In this document: one piece after another, positions 1 to 7,183 of the stretch | How the letters are laid out: each line of letters opens with the position of its first letter | Position numbering within the stretch: the stretch's first letter is position 1 | Source: DASUPK01 sp963728875 | GTDB taxonomy: Bacteria; Actinomycetota; Thermoleophilia; Solirubrobacterales; 70-9 | Direction: 5' to 3' | NCBI GenBank assembly: GCA_963728875.1 | Contig: CAVSLJ010000003.1 | Coordinates: 186,001-250,000, forward strand | DNA length: 64,000 bases | Notes under the pieces: model-generated | The model's database searches: none | The model's input: only the letters and a program-made list of their open reading frames with translations | Told to the model about the DNA's origin: nothing | Program-made: the position numbers and the translations under genes

Positions 1-782
1 TTCCACTTGGGGGTCCCGAGCGCATAGGCGGCCTCGCGCAGGTGATCGGGCACGATCTTCAGGATCTCCTCCGCCGACCGGATCACGATCGGGATCATGA
101 GGACGGTCAGCGCGACCGAGCCGATGATCCCGAGGCGGATTCCCGGGCCGAGGAACGCCGCGAACAGCGCGTAGGCGAACAGGCCCGCAACGATCGACGG
201 GATGCCCGTCATGACGTCGACGAAGAAGGTCAGCGCCTTGCGCAGCCGGCCAGTCCCGTACTCGTTCAGGTAGACGGCGGCCATGATCCCGATCGGCACG
301 GAGATAAGCGTGGCAACCCCGGTGATCACCAGCGTGCCGACGATCGCGTGCTCCGCCCCACCGCCGGCGCCGATCACGCCGCGCTGCGCCTCGGTGAAGA
401 ACGAGCCGTCGAACCGGGCGGTCCCACGCTTGATCACCTCGTAGAGGACGGAGAAGAGAGGTAGCACGGCGACGCCGAAGCCGGCGACGATGCCCAGCGT
501 CACGAACCGGTCAAACGCCTGGCGGCGGCCCTCGGTGATGAGCGACCAGATATAGGCGGTAGGCAGCGCGATCACGGCGGTGACGATGAAGAAGAGGACG
601 ATGGTGAAGCCGCCCGTCGCGAACAGGATCGCGAGAGCGACCAGGGCGGAACCTGCGACCACGGCACGCAGAAACCACGCGGGGAGCGTGCCGCTGCTGA
701 CCCCGGGACCGCCGATCGCCGCGATGCTCTCCGCTGGGTCGAAGGCGGCCGCCGGATTCTCCTCTCGCCTGTTCTCGGTCAT
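1..782 (-). CDS. pstA: Phosphate ABC transporter permease PstA (partial, C-terminus off the window)
   Basis: Inner-membrane permease of the PstSCAB high-affinity phosphate importer. The reading frame is open from ATG at 782 to the window edge. About 260 residues are visible: a short polar N-terminus, several hydrophobic helices, and the permease loop motif (LREAAYALGTPKW) that docks the ATPase, right at the edge. The start overlaps the pstC stop by 4 bp (ATGA), so the two are translationally coupled. The missing part is only the last helices. pstB and perhaps phoU are expected just beyond the window, but that cannot be seen. Confidence 0.93.
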   Translation of the reverse strand, partial: MTENRREENPAAAFDPAESIAAIGGPGVSSGTLPAWFLRAVVAGSALVALAILFATGGFTIVLFFIVTAVIALPTAYIWSLITEGRRQAFDRFVTLGIVAGFGVAVLPLFSVLYEVIKRGTARFDGSFFTEAQRGVIGAGGGAEHAIVGTLVITGVATLISVPIGIMAAVYLNEYGTGRLRKALTFFVDVMTGIPSIVAGLFAYALFAAFLGPGIRLGIIGSVALTVLMIPIVIRSAEEILKIVPDHLREAAYALGTPKW

Positions 783-1735
783 TGGGAGTCCGATCTGGAG
801 ATGATCAGGCGGGCGATCATGTTGACCACCAGGGTGATGCCGAAGAGGACGAGCCCGGAGGCGATCAGCACGTTGACGTCGACGCCCGAGGACTCAGGGA
901 ACTTGAGGGCGATGTTGGCTGCGATCGGGGTCGGGTTCTCCTGGCTGACCAGGTTGAAGGTGACGATGCCGGACGCCGAGAGGATGATCACCACCGCCAT
1001 CGTCTCCCCAAGGGCCCGGCCGAGGCCGAGCATCGAGCCGCTGATCACGGCGGACTTCCCGAAGGGGAGCACCGACATTCGGATCATCTCCCAGCGCGTC
1101 GCGCCGAGGGCGAGCGCGCCCTCTTCCAGCCGGCGCGGCGTCTGCGAGAAGACCTCACGCGCGACCGCCGAGACGATCGGCAGGATCATCAGAGCCAGCA
1201 CCAGACCGGCGGTGAGCATGGTCCGGCCCGTGACCGAGGCCGGGCCCGCGAAGAACGGGATCCAGCTCAGGCGCGCGACCAGCCAGTCCAGGATCGGCAC
1301 CATCGCGGGGCCGAGGACGAAGATCCCCCAGAGCCCGTAGACGATGCTCGGGATGGCGGCGAGCAGGTCGACGACGTAGGCGAGGGAGAGCGCCATCCGG
1401 CGCGGTGCGACATGGCTGATGAAGAGCGCGACGGCCACTGCGAGGGGGACCGCGATCAGCACGGCGACGACCGCCGCCAGGATCGTGCCGAAGGCAAGCG
1501 GCGCGATGTAGTCGACGAGTGTCTTGCCGTCCGGCAGGTCCGCGGTCTTCGCCGTTATCGCCGGGATCGAGTCGGCGACCAGGAAGATCGCCACGCCAGC
1601 GAGCAGGGCGAGAACCGTGACGCTGGCGATCACGGCCGCGTTGGAGAAGATCCTGTCGCCGGGACGGCGCTTGCCGCCGGACGCGGAGGCGAGGATCTGG
1701 CCCGCCTGGGTTGTCGTGTCGGTGTGAGCTTCCAT
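779..1735 (-). CDS. pstC: Phosphate ABC transporter permease PstC
   Basis: Partner permease of PstA in phosphate import. At 318 residues it has the usual family length: a cytoplasmic N-tail of about 30 residues, a first membrane helix near residues 33-53, five more helices, and the ATPase-docking loop near residues 205-220 (RRLEEGALALGATRWEMIR). It lies 74 bp downstream of pstS, separated by a strong hairpin, and overlaps pstA by 4 bp. The order S-C-A is the classical pst arrangement. Expression is probably phosphate-controlled from the PHO-box region upstream of pstS. Confidence 0.95.
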   Translation of the reverse strand: MEAHTDTTTQAGQILASASGGKRRPGDRIFSNAAVIASVTVLALLAGVAIFLVADSIPAITAKTADLPDGKTLVDYIAPLAFGTILAAVVAVLIAVPLAVAVALFISHVAPRRMALSLAYVVDLLAAIPSIVYGLWGIFVLGPAMVPILDWLVARLSWIPFFAGPASVTGRTMLTAGLVLALMILPIVSAVAREVFSQTPRRLEEGALALGATRWEMIRMSVLPFGKSAVISGSMLGLGRALGETMAVVIILSASGIVTFNLVSQENPTPIAANIALKFPESSGVDVNVLIASGLVLFGITLVVNMIARLIISRSDSQ

Positions 1736-1761
1736 CTACTTCCGTGTCGTTGGAAACGGGA

Positions 1762-1795
1762 CGGGGGATCCCGCGCGTGGGCGCGGGATCCCCCG
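1762..1795 (-). terminator. 15-bp perfect hairpin between pstS and pstC
   Basis: The arms 1762-1776 and 1781-1795 are perfect reverse complements (15 bp, almost all G/C) around a 4-nt loop (1777-1780). There is no T-run after it on the minus strand, so it is not a full intrinsic terminator. Sitting between pstS and pstC, it most likely protects the pstS mRNA 3-prime end or attenuates read-through, giving more binding protein than permease. That role is inference. Confidence 0.7.
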
Positions 1796-1809
1796 GTCCA
1801 CCGTCTGGA

Positions 1810-2898
1810 TCAGCCGCCGATCGCGTCGATCGCCGGCTGGTCCTCCTTCTTGATGCCGGGCGGGATCGGGGCCGAACCCGCGTTCTCCGCCGCCACCTGC
1901 TGGCCCTCGTCGCTGACGATGTAATTGAAGTACGCCTTGACGAGATCGGTGGTGCTCGTGTCGGAGTACTTCGTGCATCCCATCAGGTAGCTGACCAGCA
2001 GGATCGGGTAACTGCTCGCGTCGGTCGGAGTCCGCTGGACCTTGTACGCGAACACGTACGGGGCCTTGGTGAGCTCCGGATCCTGCTGCGACTGGTCGAA
2101 ATCGTTGGAGGCACCCTCGGCGCTCGGCGCCACGTAGGTGTTCCCGACCTTGACCTTGGCAACGCCGAGATCTCCGGCCTGGCTCTCGTCCGTGTAGCCG
2201 ATTGTGCCCTCGCCGGCCTTTACGGCCTGGACCAGACCAGAAGTCTGAGCTCCGGACTCGCCGGTCTTCAGGGGCCAGTTGCCGTCCGCATCGAACGTCC
2301 AGACGCTCGGCGCCGCCTCATGGAGGTAGTCCGTGAAATTGAACGTCGTCCCGGACTCGTCCGAGCGGTGCACCGGTGTGACCTTCGTGCTGGGCAGGTT
2401 CGCCCCCGGGTTATCCGCCTTGATGGCCGGATCGTCCCAGGTCGTGATCTCGCCCTTGAAGATCTTCGCGGCCGTATCCGGGCTGAGCTGCAGGCTGTCG
2501 ACGCCCGGCAGGTTGTAGACGATCGCGAGGGGGGAGATGTAGTTCGGGATCTGGATCAGCTGACCGCCACCATCCTTGGTGCACCGGTCCGCTGCCTGGG
2601 GCAGCTCATCGGTGTCGAATGGCGCGTCGCTGCCGGCAAACGCGGTCTTGCCGCCGGCGATGAACTGGTCGCGGCCGCCGCCCGACCCGACCGGGTCGTA
2701 GGAGACAGTCGCGTCCGAGTTCTGATCCTCGAACTTGGCCACCCAGGCTTCCTGGGCGGCCTGCTGGGCGCTCGAACCGGCGCCGGCGAGGTCACCGGAG
2801 GCGCCTCCCGAGCTGCTGTCATTGCTCGAGCCGCATGCGGCCGCGGTGAGCGCCAGTACGGCGGAGGCGGCGAGTACGAGCCACCACTTCCTATTCAT
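1810..2898 (-). CDS. pstS: Phosphate-binding lipoprotein PstS
   Basis: Extracytoplasmic phosphate receptor of the Pst importer. From ATG at 2898 the protein has 362 residues: a lipoprotein signal (Lys/Arg start, hydrophobic core, lipobox AAACG), a Ser/Gly/Asp-rich linker, then the PBP-like fold with phosphate-contact motifs GAGSSAQ, YDPVGSGGG and HRSDESGTT. An in-frame ATG at 2919 is less likely because the ribosome site (AGGAG) lies between the two and is correctly spaced only for 2898. First gene of the pst operon, with a four-unit PHO-box-like array at 3004-3043. Confidence 0.95.
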   Translation of the reverse strand: MNRKWWLVLAASAVLALTAAACGSSNDSSSGGASGDLAGAGSSAQQAAQEAWVAKFEDQNSDATVSYDPVGSGGGRDQFIAGGKTAFAGSDAPFDTDELPQAADRCTKDGGGQLIQIPNYISPLAIVYNLPGVDSLQLSPDTAAKIFKGEITTWDDPAIKADNPGANLPSTKVTPVHRSDESGTTFNFTDYLHEAAPSVWTFDADGNWPLKTGESGAQTSGLVQAVKAGEGTIGYTDESQAGDLGVAKVKVGNTYVAPSAEGASNDFDQSQQDPELTKAPYVFAYKVQRTPTDASSYPILLVSYLMGCTKYSDTSTTDLVKAYFNYIVSDEGQQVAAENAGSAPIPPGIKKEDQPAIDAIGG

Positions 2899-3003
2899 TG
2901 AGTCGCTCCTTTTTCGCATTTCGAAAAGGGACGGCGGCTCACGGGCTCGCCTCCCTCAGATTGATTTGAGGTGTCGGACCCTTCCAGCGGGCCGCTGGCA
3001 GCT

Positions 3004-3043
3004 TGTTACGTTCGTGTGGCCCACTTGTAAAAAGGATGTAAAT
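3004..3043 (-). promoter_or_regulatory. Four-unit PHO-box-like array upstream of pstS
   Basis: Read on the minus strand, four 7-nt units recur every 11 bp: ATTTACA (3037-3043), TTTTACA (3026-3032), GGCCACA (3015-3021) and CGTAACA (3004-3010). An 11-bp period of (G/T)TTCACC-like units is the known PhoB/PhoP recognition pattern. The array lies 106 bp upstream of the pstS start. The third unit is the weakest. A similar array precedes the winged-helix gene at 3440. Confidence 0.72.
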
Positions 3044-3071
3044 CCCAGTCGAGTGCGGGAAATTGCGGACG

Positions 3072-3440
3072 TCAGGCCTGCGGCGAGAACCGGTAGCCGA
3101 TGCCGGTGTGGGTGTGGATGAAGCGCCGTCCCGGCAATGCCCTGCTCAGCTTTGCTCTCAACCGCCCCACGTAGACGTCAACGGAGCGGTCGCTCTTCTT
3201 GTAGTCGCGGCCCCAGACCGTCTCGTAGAGCTCCTCCCGGGTCATGACCCGTTCGGCGTTATGGGCGAGCTCGGTGAGGAGCTGCAGCTCCCGGACGGTG
3301 AGGACGAGCGGGCGACCGTCGACGAGCGCGGCGTGATCGGCGGGCCTGATCTCGAGGCGACCGGCGTAGACCGGGGTCTGGTCTCGGCCGGCAAGGGGAA
3401 TCGTCGAAACTGCGCCCGCGGCGCCGTTCTCGCCTTCCAT
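3072..3440 (-). CDS. Stand-alone OmpR/PhoB-type winged-helix DNA-binding protein
   Basis: A 122-residue protein holding only the C-terminal DNA-binding domain of OmpR/PhoB regulators (about residues 25-120). It shows the recognition-helix region (DRSVDVYVGRLRAKL) and the hairpin wing ending in GIGYRFSP. The receiver domain with its phosphorylated Asp is absent, and upstream is not a lost receiver but a PHO-box array. It lies between pstS and a full response regulator with a very similar DNA-binding domain (DRSVDVFVRKLRQKL). It may compete with or amplify PHO-box binding. No clear Shine-Dalgarno is seen, so the exact start is uncertain. Confidence 0.8.
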   Translation of the reverse strand: MEGENGAAGAVSTIPLAGRDQTPVYAGRLEIRPADHAALVDGRPLVLTVRELQLLTELAHNAERVMTREELYETVWGRDYKKSDRSVDVYVGRLRAKLSRALPGRRFIHTHTGIGYRFSPQA

Positions 3441-3474
3441 GGCGTCGGAGCTTCGCCGCTCGCTTCGCCCAAGT

Positions 3475-3514
3475 AGTTACGGTCGAGTGAACTTCCGGTA
3501 AATGGGATGTGAAG
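3475..3514 (-). promoter_or_regulatory. Four-unit PHO-box-like array upstream of the winged-helix gene
   Basis: On the minus strand the units CTTCACA (3508-3514), ATTTACC (3497-3503), GTTCACT (3486-3492) and CGTAACT (3475-3481) repeat at exactly 11 bp. This is the best PHO-box match in the window. It ends 34 bp before the start codon at 3440, a position suited to activation. It implies that the stand-alone winged-helix gene belongs to the phosphate regulon. Confidence 0.78.
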
Positions 3515-3552
3515 ACTCGACCGCGCCGAAGGGAGTCGAAGCGCCGAGGGAG

Positions 3553-4359
3553 CTAGTTGCTCTCGTGTGCGAGCTCGGGCAGCTCGACCGGGTCTGCGGC
3601 GGGCTCCTCGTCCGGCATCGGCACTTCGAGGGATGAGATCTCCCCCATGCTGCCGATGGCCTCCGGATCGAAGCGGTAGCCGATCCCGAAGTGGGTGTGG
3701 ATGTAGCGCCAGTTGGCGGAGTGCCGCTGGAGCTTCTGGCGCAGCTTCCGGACGAAGACGTCCACCGAGCGATCGCCATGAGCCATCGCGTAGCCCCACA
3801 CCTTCTGGTAGATCTCCTCGCGCTCGATCACCTGGCCGTGCGCCTCGGCGAGGAGCTGCAGGAGCTCGAACTCGCGGCGGGTCAGGCCGATGCTCTGGCC
3901 GCTGACGAAGGCCTGGTACTGGTCGGCGCGGATCTCGAGCTCCCCGGAGACCAGCGGACCGACGTCCTCCCGGGCGGCCGCGCGCTTGCGGCGGCGGACC
4001 ACGGCCTCGATGCGAGCCATGACCTCCTCGGGATGGGACGGCTTGCCGATCCAGTCATCGGCGCCGAGGCGGAGGCCCCTGACCCGCTGCGCGACGGTGG
4101 ACTGCGAGGTGCAGACGAGCACCCCCAGGCCGGGAATCGCGCCGCAGACCTTCTCGAGGAACTCCCAGCCCTGCGGGCCGAGGACGGAGAGGTCGACGAG
4201 CAGTGCATTCAGCTTCATCGCCACCAGCTCCTCGACGGGCACGCTGCCAGCGAGCACGCGGTGCTCCCAGCCGGCGCCCTCCAGGCGCTTGCCCAGCACG
4301 GTGAGGAACGCGCTGTCGTTGTCTATGACAGCCAGCCGTATGCCTGCTTGGTTGTTCAT
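3553..4359 (-). CDS. OmpR/PhoB-family response regulator
   Basis: Two-component response regulator of 268 residues. The receiver domain (about 1-122) has the acidic pair at D13/D15, phospho-acceptor D56, switch T84 and K106 (GKPSHPEE). The winged-helix domain (about 135-235) binds DNA and ends in GIGYRFDPE, followed by an acidic tail of about 30 residues. A ribosome site (GAGAGGGG) precedes the start. No histidine kinase is adjacent. Its place next to pstSCA and PHO-box arrays suggests phosphate-responsive control. The PhoP/RegX3 type is the likeliest label, but orthology cannot be shown here. Confidence 0.88.
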   Translation of the reverse strand: MNNQAGIRLAVIDNDSAFLTVLGKRLEGAGWEHRVLAGSVPVEELVAMKLNALLVDLSVLGPQGWEFLEKVCGAIPGLGVLVCTSQSTVAQRVRGLRLGADDWIGKPSHPEEVMARIEAVVRRRKRAAAREDVGPLVSGELEIRADQYQAFVSGQSIGLTRREFELLQLLAEAHGQVIEREEIYQKVWGYAMAHGDRSVDVFVRKLRQKLQRHSANWRYIHTHFGIGYRFDPEAIGSMGEISSLEVPMPDEEPAADPVELPELAHESN

Positions 4360-4457
4360 CGAGCCCCTCTCTCGGACTCGCCCTACCCCCGGGCGAATTG
4401 ATGAGATGACTGGATCATAGGTGCGGCGGCGGCGCGGGAACCCCCCCGCACAAGGTG

Positions 4458-4475
4458 GTTCACCGGTTTTTCACA
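4458..4475 (+). promoter_or_regulatory. Two-unit PHO-box-like site facing the small-RNA candidate
   Basis: GTTCACC (4458-4464) and TTTCACA (4469-4475) are spaced exactly 11 bp apart on the plus strand, like the arrays at 3004 and 3475. Flanking units are degenerate, so this is a minimal box. It points toward 4494-4648, which carries hairpins and an intrinsic terminator but no convincing ORF. Confidence 0.5.
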
Positions 4476-4493
4476 AGCAAATGCCGCATTTAT

Positions 4494-4648
4494 CCGGCGA
4501 CGGTGTTCGTGGTCGCCGGTTATGTGGGGCCGTATCCGGATGTTCACACAGGAAGGGAGCCGGGCGGACAGACTCACCCTCACTTTCGAGATTCCTCTCT
4601 CGTCAGCGCGCGCGACCCCTCCCTGCCCCGGGTCGCGCGCTTTTTTTT
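4494..4648 (+). ncRNA. Candidate phosphate-regulated small RNA or czcD leader
   Basis: Between the divergent regulator (start 4359) and czcD (start 4775) lie 415 bp with no gene. This part has a PHO-box-like site just upstream, a hairpin with 8-bp arms CCGGCGAC/GTCGCCGG (4494-4501 and 4512-4519), and a textbook intrinsic terminator (4608-4648). Frames through it run across the terminator and look non-coding. Either it is a free RNA of roughly 150 nt, or it is an attenuated 5-prime leader of czcD. The 5-prime end is inferred, not seen. Confidence 0.42.
4608..4648 (+). terminator. Rho-independent terminator with no gene upstream
   Basis: An 11-bp GC-rich stem (4608-4618 with 4630-4640, GCGCGCGACCC/GGGTCGCGCGC) and an 11-nt loop are followed by eight T residues (4641-4648). 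This is the strongest intrinsic terminator in the window. It is oriented on the plus strand, although the gene before it is on the minus strand, so it must end an unannotated transcript. Confidence 0.85.
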
Positions 4649-4654
4649 GGGGAA

Positions 4655-4750
4655 GGGGCGACCAGGCCGCTCTCCTTTGGAGCGAAGGGCGAAGCCCGAA
4701 GCGACTTGTGATGGGCGGCCGCTCGTCGCCCCGGCTATATGGCGAAGCCG
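4655..4750 (+). repeat. Structured intergenic repeat, copy 1
   Basis: A roughly 95-nt element related to 39626-39721. It has a closing stem GGGGCGAC/GTCGCCCC (4655-4662 with 4725-4732), an inner hairpin CGCTC/GAGCG, a small hairpin GGGC-GAA-GCCC (4687-4697) and a trailing GGC-GAA-GCC hairpin (4741-4749). A 23-nt core (4686-4708) is identical in both copies, while the closing stem covaries. It sits 24 bp before the czcD start, downstream of the terminator. It could be a mobile palindromic repeat or a cis-acting RNA. Confidence 0.72.
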
Positions 4751-4774
4751 TGAATCACCCGCTGTAATCCCTGA

Positions 4775-5677
4775 ATGGGCCACGACCACGCACACGGTCA
4801 CCTGCACGCTGACTCCGACGCCCGCCGCCTCGGCATCGCCTTCGCCCTGATCGTCGCCTTGATGGTGGCGGAGGTCGTGGCCGGGATCGTCGGCTCGTCG
4901 CTGGCCCTGCTCTCGGACGCTGGGCACATGCTCACCGACGCCGTGGCGCTGGGCCTGGCCCTGGCCGCCCTGCGGCTCGCGCAGCGCCCGCCGTCGGGCA
5001 GTTACACGTACGGGATGAAGCGAGCGGAGATCCTCTCGGCCCAGGTCAACGGCGTCACCCTCCTGCTCCTCGGCGTCCTGATCGTCTACGAAGGCATCCG
5101 GCGCCTGATCGAGCCGCCGGACGTCGAGGGGGCGCTCGTCCTGATCGTGGCCCTGGTCGGCATCGGGGTGAACCTGATCGCCGCGCGCCTGCTCGCCGGG
5201 GCGGAGCGGCGCAGCCTGAACGTCGAGGGCGCCTTCCGGCACGTGCTGACCGACCTCTTCGCCTTCATCGCGACCGCCGTCGCGGGCGCGATGATCCTGA
5301 TCTGGGGACTCGACCGAGCCGACGGCATCGCCTCCCTGTTGATCGCGGCGTTGATGCTGTGGGCCTCCTACGGGCTCCTCCGCGACTCGGGGCGGATCTT
5401 CATGGAGGCGGCCCCGCGCGGGCTGGACCCGCAGCAGATCGGCAGGACGCTGGCCGCCGAGAAGGGCGTCGTCGAGGTCCACGACCTGCACGTCTGGGAG
5501 GTGACCTCCGGGATGCCCGCGATCTCAGCCCACCTGATCGTCGGCCGGGAAGCCGACTGCCACGCGGCGCGCTGGAACGCGGCCCGTCTGCTCGCCGACC
5601 GCTTCGGCATCGAGCACTCGACGCTTCAGGTCGAGCACGAGCGGGGCGACGAGCTACTGCAGATCAATTCGGACTAG
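4775..5677 (+). CDS. Cation diffusion facilitator (CzcD/ZitB-like metal exporter)
   Basis: A proton-coupled exporter that removes Zn2+ or similar divalent metals from the cytoplasm. It has 300 residues: a His-rich N-terminus (HDHAHGHLH), six membrane helices with the metal-site signatures SDAGHMLTD (H51/D55, helix 2) and FRHVLTD (helix 5), and a C-terminal cytoplasmic domain ending with HLHVWEV-type metal ligands. Its leader contains the structured repeat and possibly the upstream terminator. It converges on the 5664-5921 gene with a 14-bp overlap. The metal is not determined by sequence alone. Confidence 0.92.
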   Translation: MGHDHAHGHLHADSDARRLGIAFALIVALMVAEVVAGIVGSSLALLSDAGHMLTDAVALGLALAALRLAQRPPSGSYTYGMKRAEILSAQVNGVTLLLLGVLIVYEGIRRLIEPPDVEGALVLIVALVGIGVNLIAARLLAGAERRSLNVEGAFRHVLTDLFAFIATAVAGAMILIWGLDRADGIASLLIAALMLWASYGLLRDSGRIFMEAAPRGLDPQQIGRTLAAEKGVVEVHDLHVWEVTSGMPAISAHLIVGREADCHAARWNAARLLADRFGIEHSTLQVEHERGDELLQINSD

Positions 5678-5921
5678 ACGGCCGATCCGGGCGCTGACCC
5701 GGGTCTCCCCCGGTCTGAAACCAGGCGAAGACGAAGCACGCGATCGCGACCACCGCGGCCGCCAGACCGTGCTTGAAGTGGATGTGACTCGACCCGGACT
5801 CGTGGCCCGGGAAGAACGAGGGCAGAGAGCCGGCGTCGGTCGTCCAGTAGACGATCGCGATCGCTACGAAGACGAGCCCGAGAATGACGGCGGGAACGAT
5901 GAGCTGCGGGCGCTTGGTCAT
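5664..5921 (-). CDS. Small two-helix membrane protein, unknown function
   Basis: An 85-residue protein from ATG at 5921, chosen because a strong ribosome site (GAGGAGG) precedes it. The longer frame to 5966 would overlap uppP. Two hydrophobic segments (about residues 6-27 and 52-72) flank a polar loop with HIHFKHG. It starts 10 bp after the uppP stop, so it is probably co-transcribed with it. I do not recognise the family. Confidence 0.65.
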   Translation of the reverse strand: MTKRPQLIVPAVILGLVFVAIAIVYWTTDAGSLPSFFPGHESGSSHIHFKHGLAAAVVAIACFVFAWFQTGGDPGQRPDRPSSPN

Positions 5922-5931
5922 GGAGTCCTCC

Positions 5932-6804
5932 TCAGCTGAGCGCGAAGCCGATCGAGAGAGCCCCACCGACGACGCAGCAATAGACGGCGAACGGCGTCAG
6001 GCGGTTGGTCTCGAAGAAGCGCAGCAGGAACTTGACGGAGAAGTACGCGGTCACGGCGGCGCAGAGTGCCCCCACCAATGCCTCGCCACGGACGTGGTCG
6101 CCCTGAGAGCCCAACAGCTCGGGCAGCTTGAGCACCCCGGCCGCGCCGATGATCGGCGTTGCCAGCAGGAAGGCGAAGCGGGCCGCCTCCTCGTTGGACA
6201 GGCCGGCGAGCAGGCCGCCGCCCATGCTCGCCCCCGACCGAGATAGGCCCGGGATCAGGGCGAGCGCCTGCGCGGCCCCGATTCCCATGGCGTCCCGGAA
6301 GCTGAGGGAGCGGGCGATAACCTCATCCGAACGGATGCTCTGCTCGGAGCGAACCGGCGCGCGGCGGCGCAGCGCCTCAGCGCCGAACAACATCAGGCCG
6401 TTGATGAACAGGAAGATCGCGGCGGTCTGGGTGGACGCGAACAGGCTCCTGAGCGGGTGCTCGAGCAGGAGGCCGAGCAGCCCGGCGGGAATGGTCCCGA
6501 CCACGAGCAGCCACCCGAGCTTCGCGTCCGTGTCGTCGGGGCCGATGTAGCGGTCGCGGAGCGAGCGTCCCAGTCCCTTGATGATGCGGACCCAGTCCTT
6601 CAGGAAGAAGAAGAACAGGACGATCGCCGTCGCGCAATGGGTCGCCACCAGGAAGCTCAGGAAGTAGTCGTCGTCCTGATGGATGTCCCAGCCGAAGAGG
6701 CGCGGGAGCACGACGCTGTGGCCGAGGCTCGAGATCGGAAAGAGCTCGGAGATGCCCTGGAGCAGGCCGAGGACGATTGCCTGGAAGTAGGAGATCGGAT
6801 CCAT
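5932..6804 (-). CDS. uppP: Undecaprenyl-diphosphatase UppP/BacA
   Basis: A membrane enzyme that dephosphorylates undecaprenyl diphosphate, recycling the lipid carrier of peptidoglycan synthesis and giving bacitracin tolerance. It has 290 residues with multiple helices and both family signatures: SELFPISSLGH (E20, S25, S26, H29) and PGLSRSGAS with the catalytic Arg. Length is slightly above the usual 265-280 because of a loop near residues 140-165. A TAGGAT box lies about 30 nt upstream of the start and could be its -10. It is followed by the small membrane protein at 5664-5921. Confidence 0.94.
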   Translation of the reverse strand: MDPISYFQAIVLGLLQGISELFPISSLGHSVVLPRLFGWDIHQDDDYFLSFLVATHCATAIVLFFFFLKDWVRIIKGLGRSLRDRYIGPDDTDAKLGWLLVVGTIPAGLLGLLLEHPLRSLFASTQTAAIFLFINGLMLFGAEALRRRAPVRSEQSIRSDEVIARSLSFRDAMGIGAAQALALIPGLSRSGASMGGGLLAGLSNEEAARFAFLLATPIIGAAGVLKLPELLGSQGDHVRGEALVGALCAAVTAYFSVKFLLRFFETNRLTPFAVYCCVVGGALSIGFALS

Positions 6805-6910
6805 GCCAAGGGCCCGGCCGGGGCCGGGAAGCGAGGCATCCTAGGCGACCCGGGCCTAACTTCGCCTAAGGGTGTCCTTAGACGCTCCGGCTTCCGTTAG
6901 ATTGCCCGGG

Positions 6911-7171
6911 ATGCGATTCGGCAAGTTCCTCCGCCGCGTGCTGCCGCCCCTTCTCGTCCTGGCCGGGCTCCTGATGCTCTCGCCCGCCGCGATGGCCGCC
7001 GATGGCGTCGGCGTCTACGGCCGCACGGACGACAAGGTCGTCACCTTCTTCGCCTTCGGGCTGATCGCGTTCTTCGCGATTCTGGTGACCGTCCTATCCC
7101 TGATCCAGATTCGCCTCGAAAATCGCAAAGAGAGGCGCACGCAGGACCTCGAGCGCCTCGGAAGTCGCTGA
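6911..7171 (+). CDS. Small secreted or membrane-anchored protein, unknown
   Basis: An 86-residue protein with a Lys/Arg-positive signal sequence (cleavage likely after AAMAA), a short extracytoplasmic stretch, one membrane helix (about residues 43-65) and a basic-acidic cytoplasmic tail (RLENRKERRTQDLERLG). The start at 6911 is preferred over an upstream in-frame ATG because TAGATT (6898-6903) sits exactly 7 nt before it, as in leaderless actinobacterial transcripts, and no Shine-Dalgarno is present. It lies just before an M23 peptidase gene, so a role at the envelope is possible. Confidence 0.6.
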   Translation: MRFGKFLRRVLPPLLVLAGLLMLSPAAMAADGVGVYGRTDDKVVTFFAFGLIAFFAILVTVLSLIQIRLENRKERRTQDLERLGSR

Positions 7172-7183
7172 GCCCCCGGCGGT

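Noticed and set aside
3440..3480. Possible third copy of the structured repeat (several CTTCGCC/GGCGAAG words)
   Set aside because: Only short words match; the 23-nt core and the closing stem are absent.
4421..4850. Plus-strand open frames across the gap before czcD
   Set aside because: They run straight through a strong terminator and the structured repeat, and have no ribosome site or domain.
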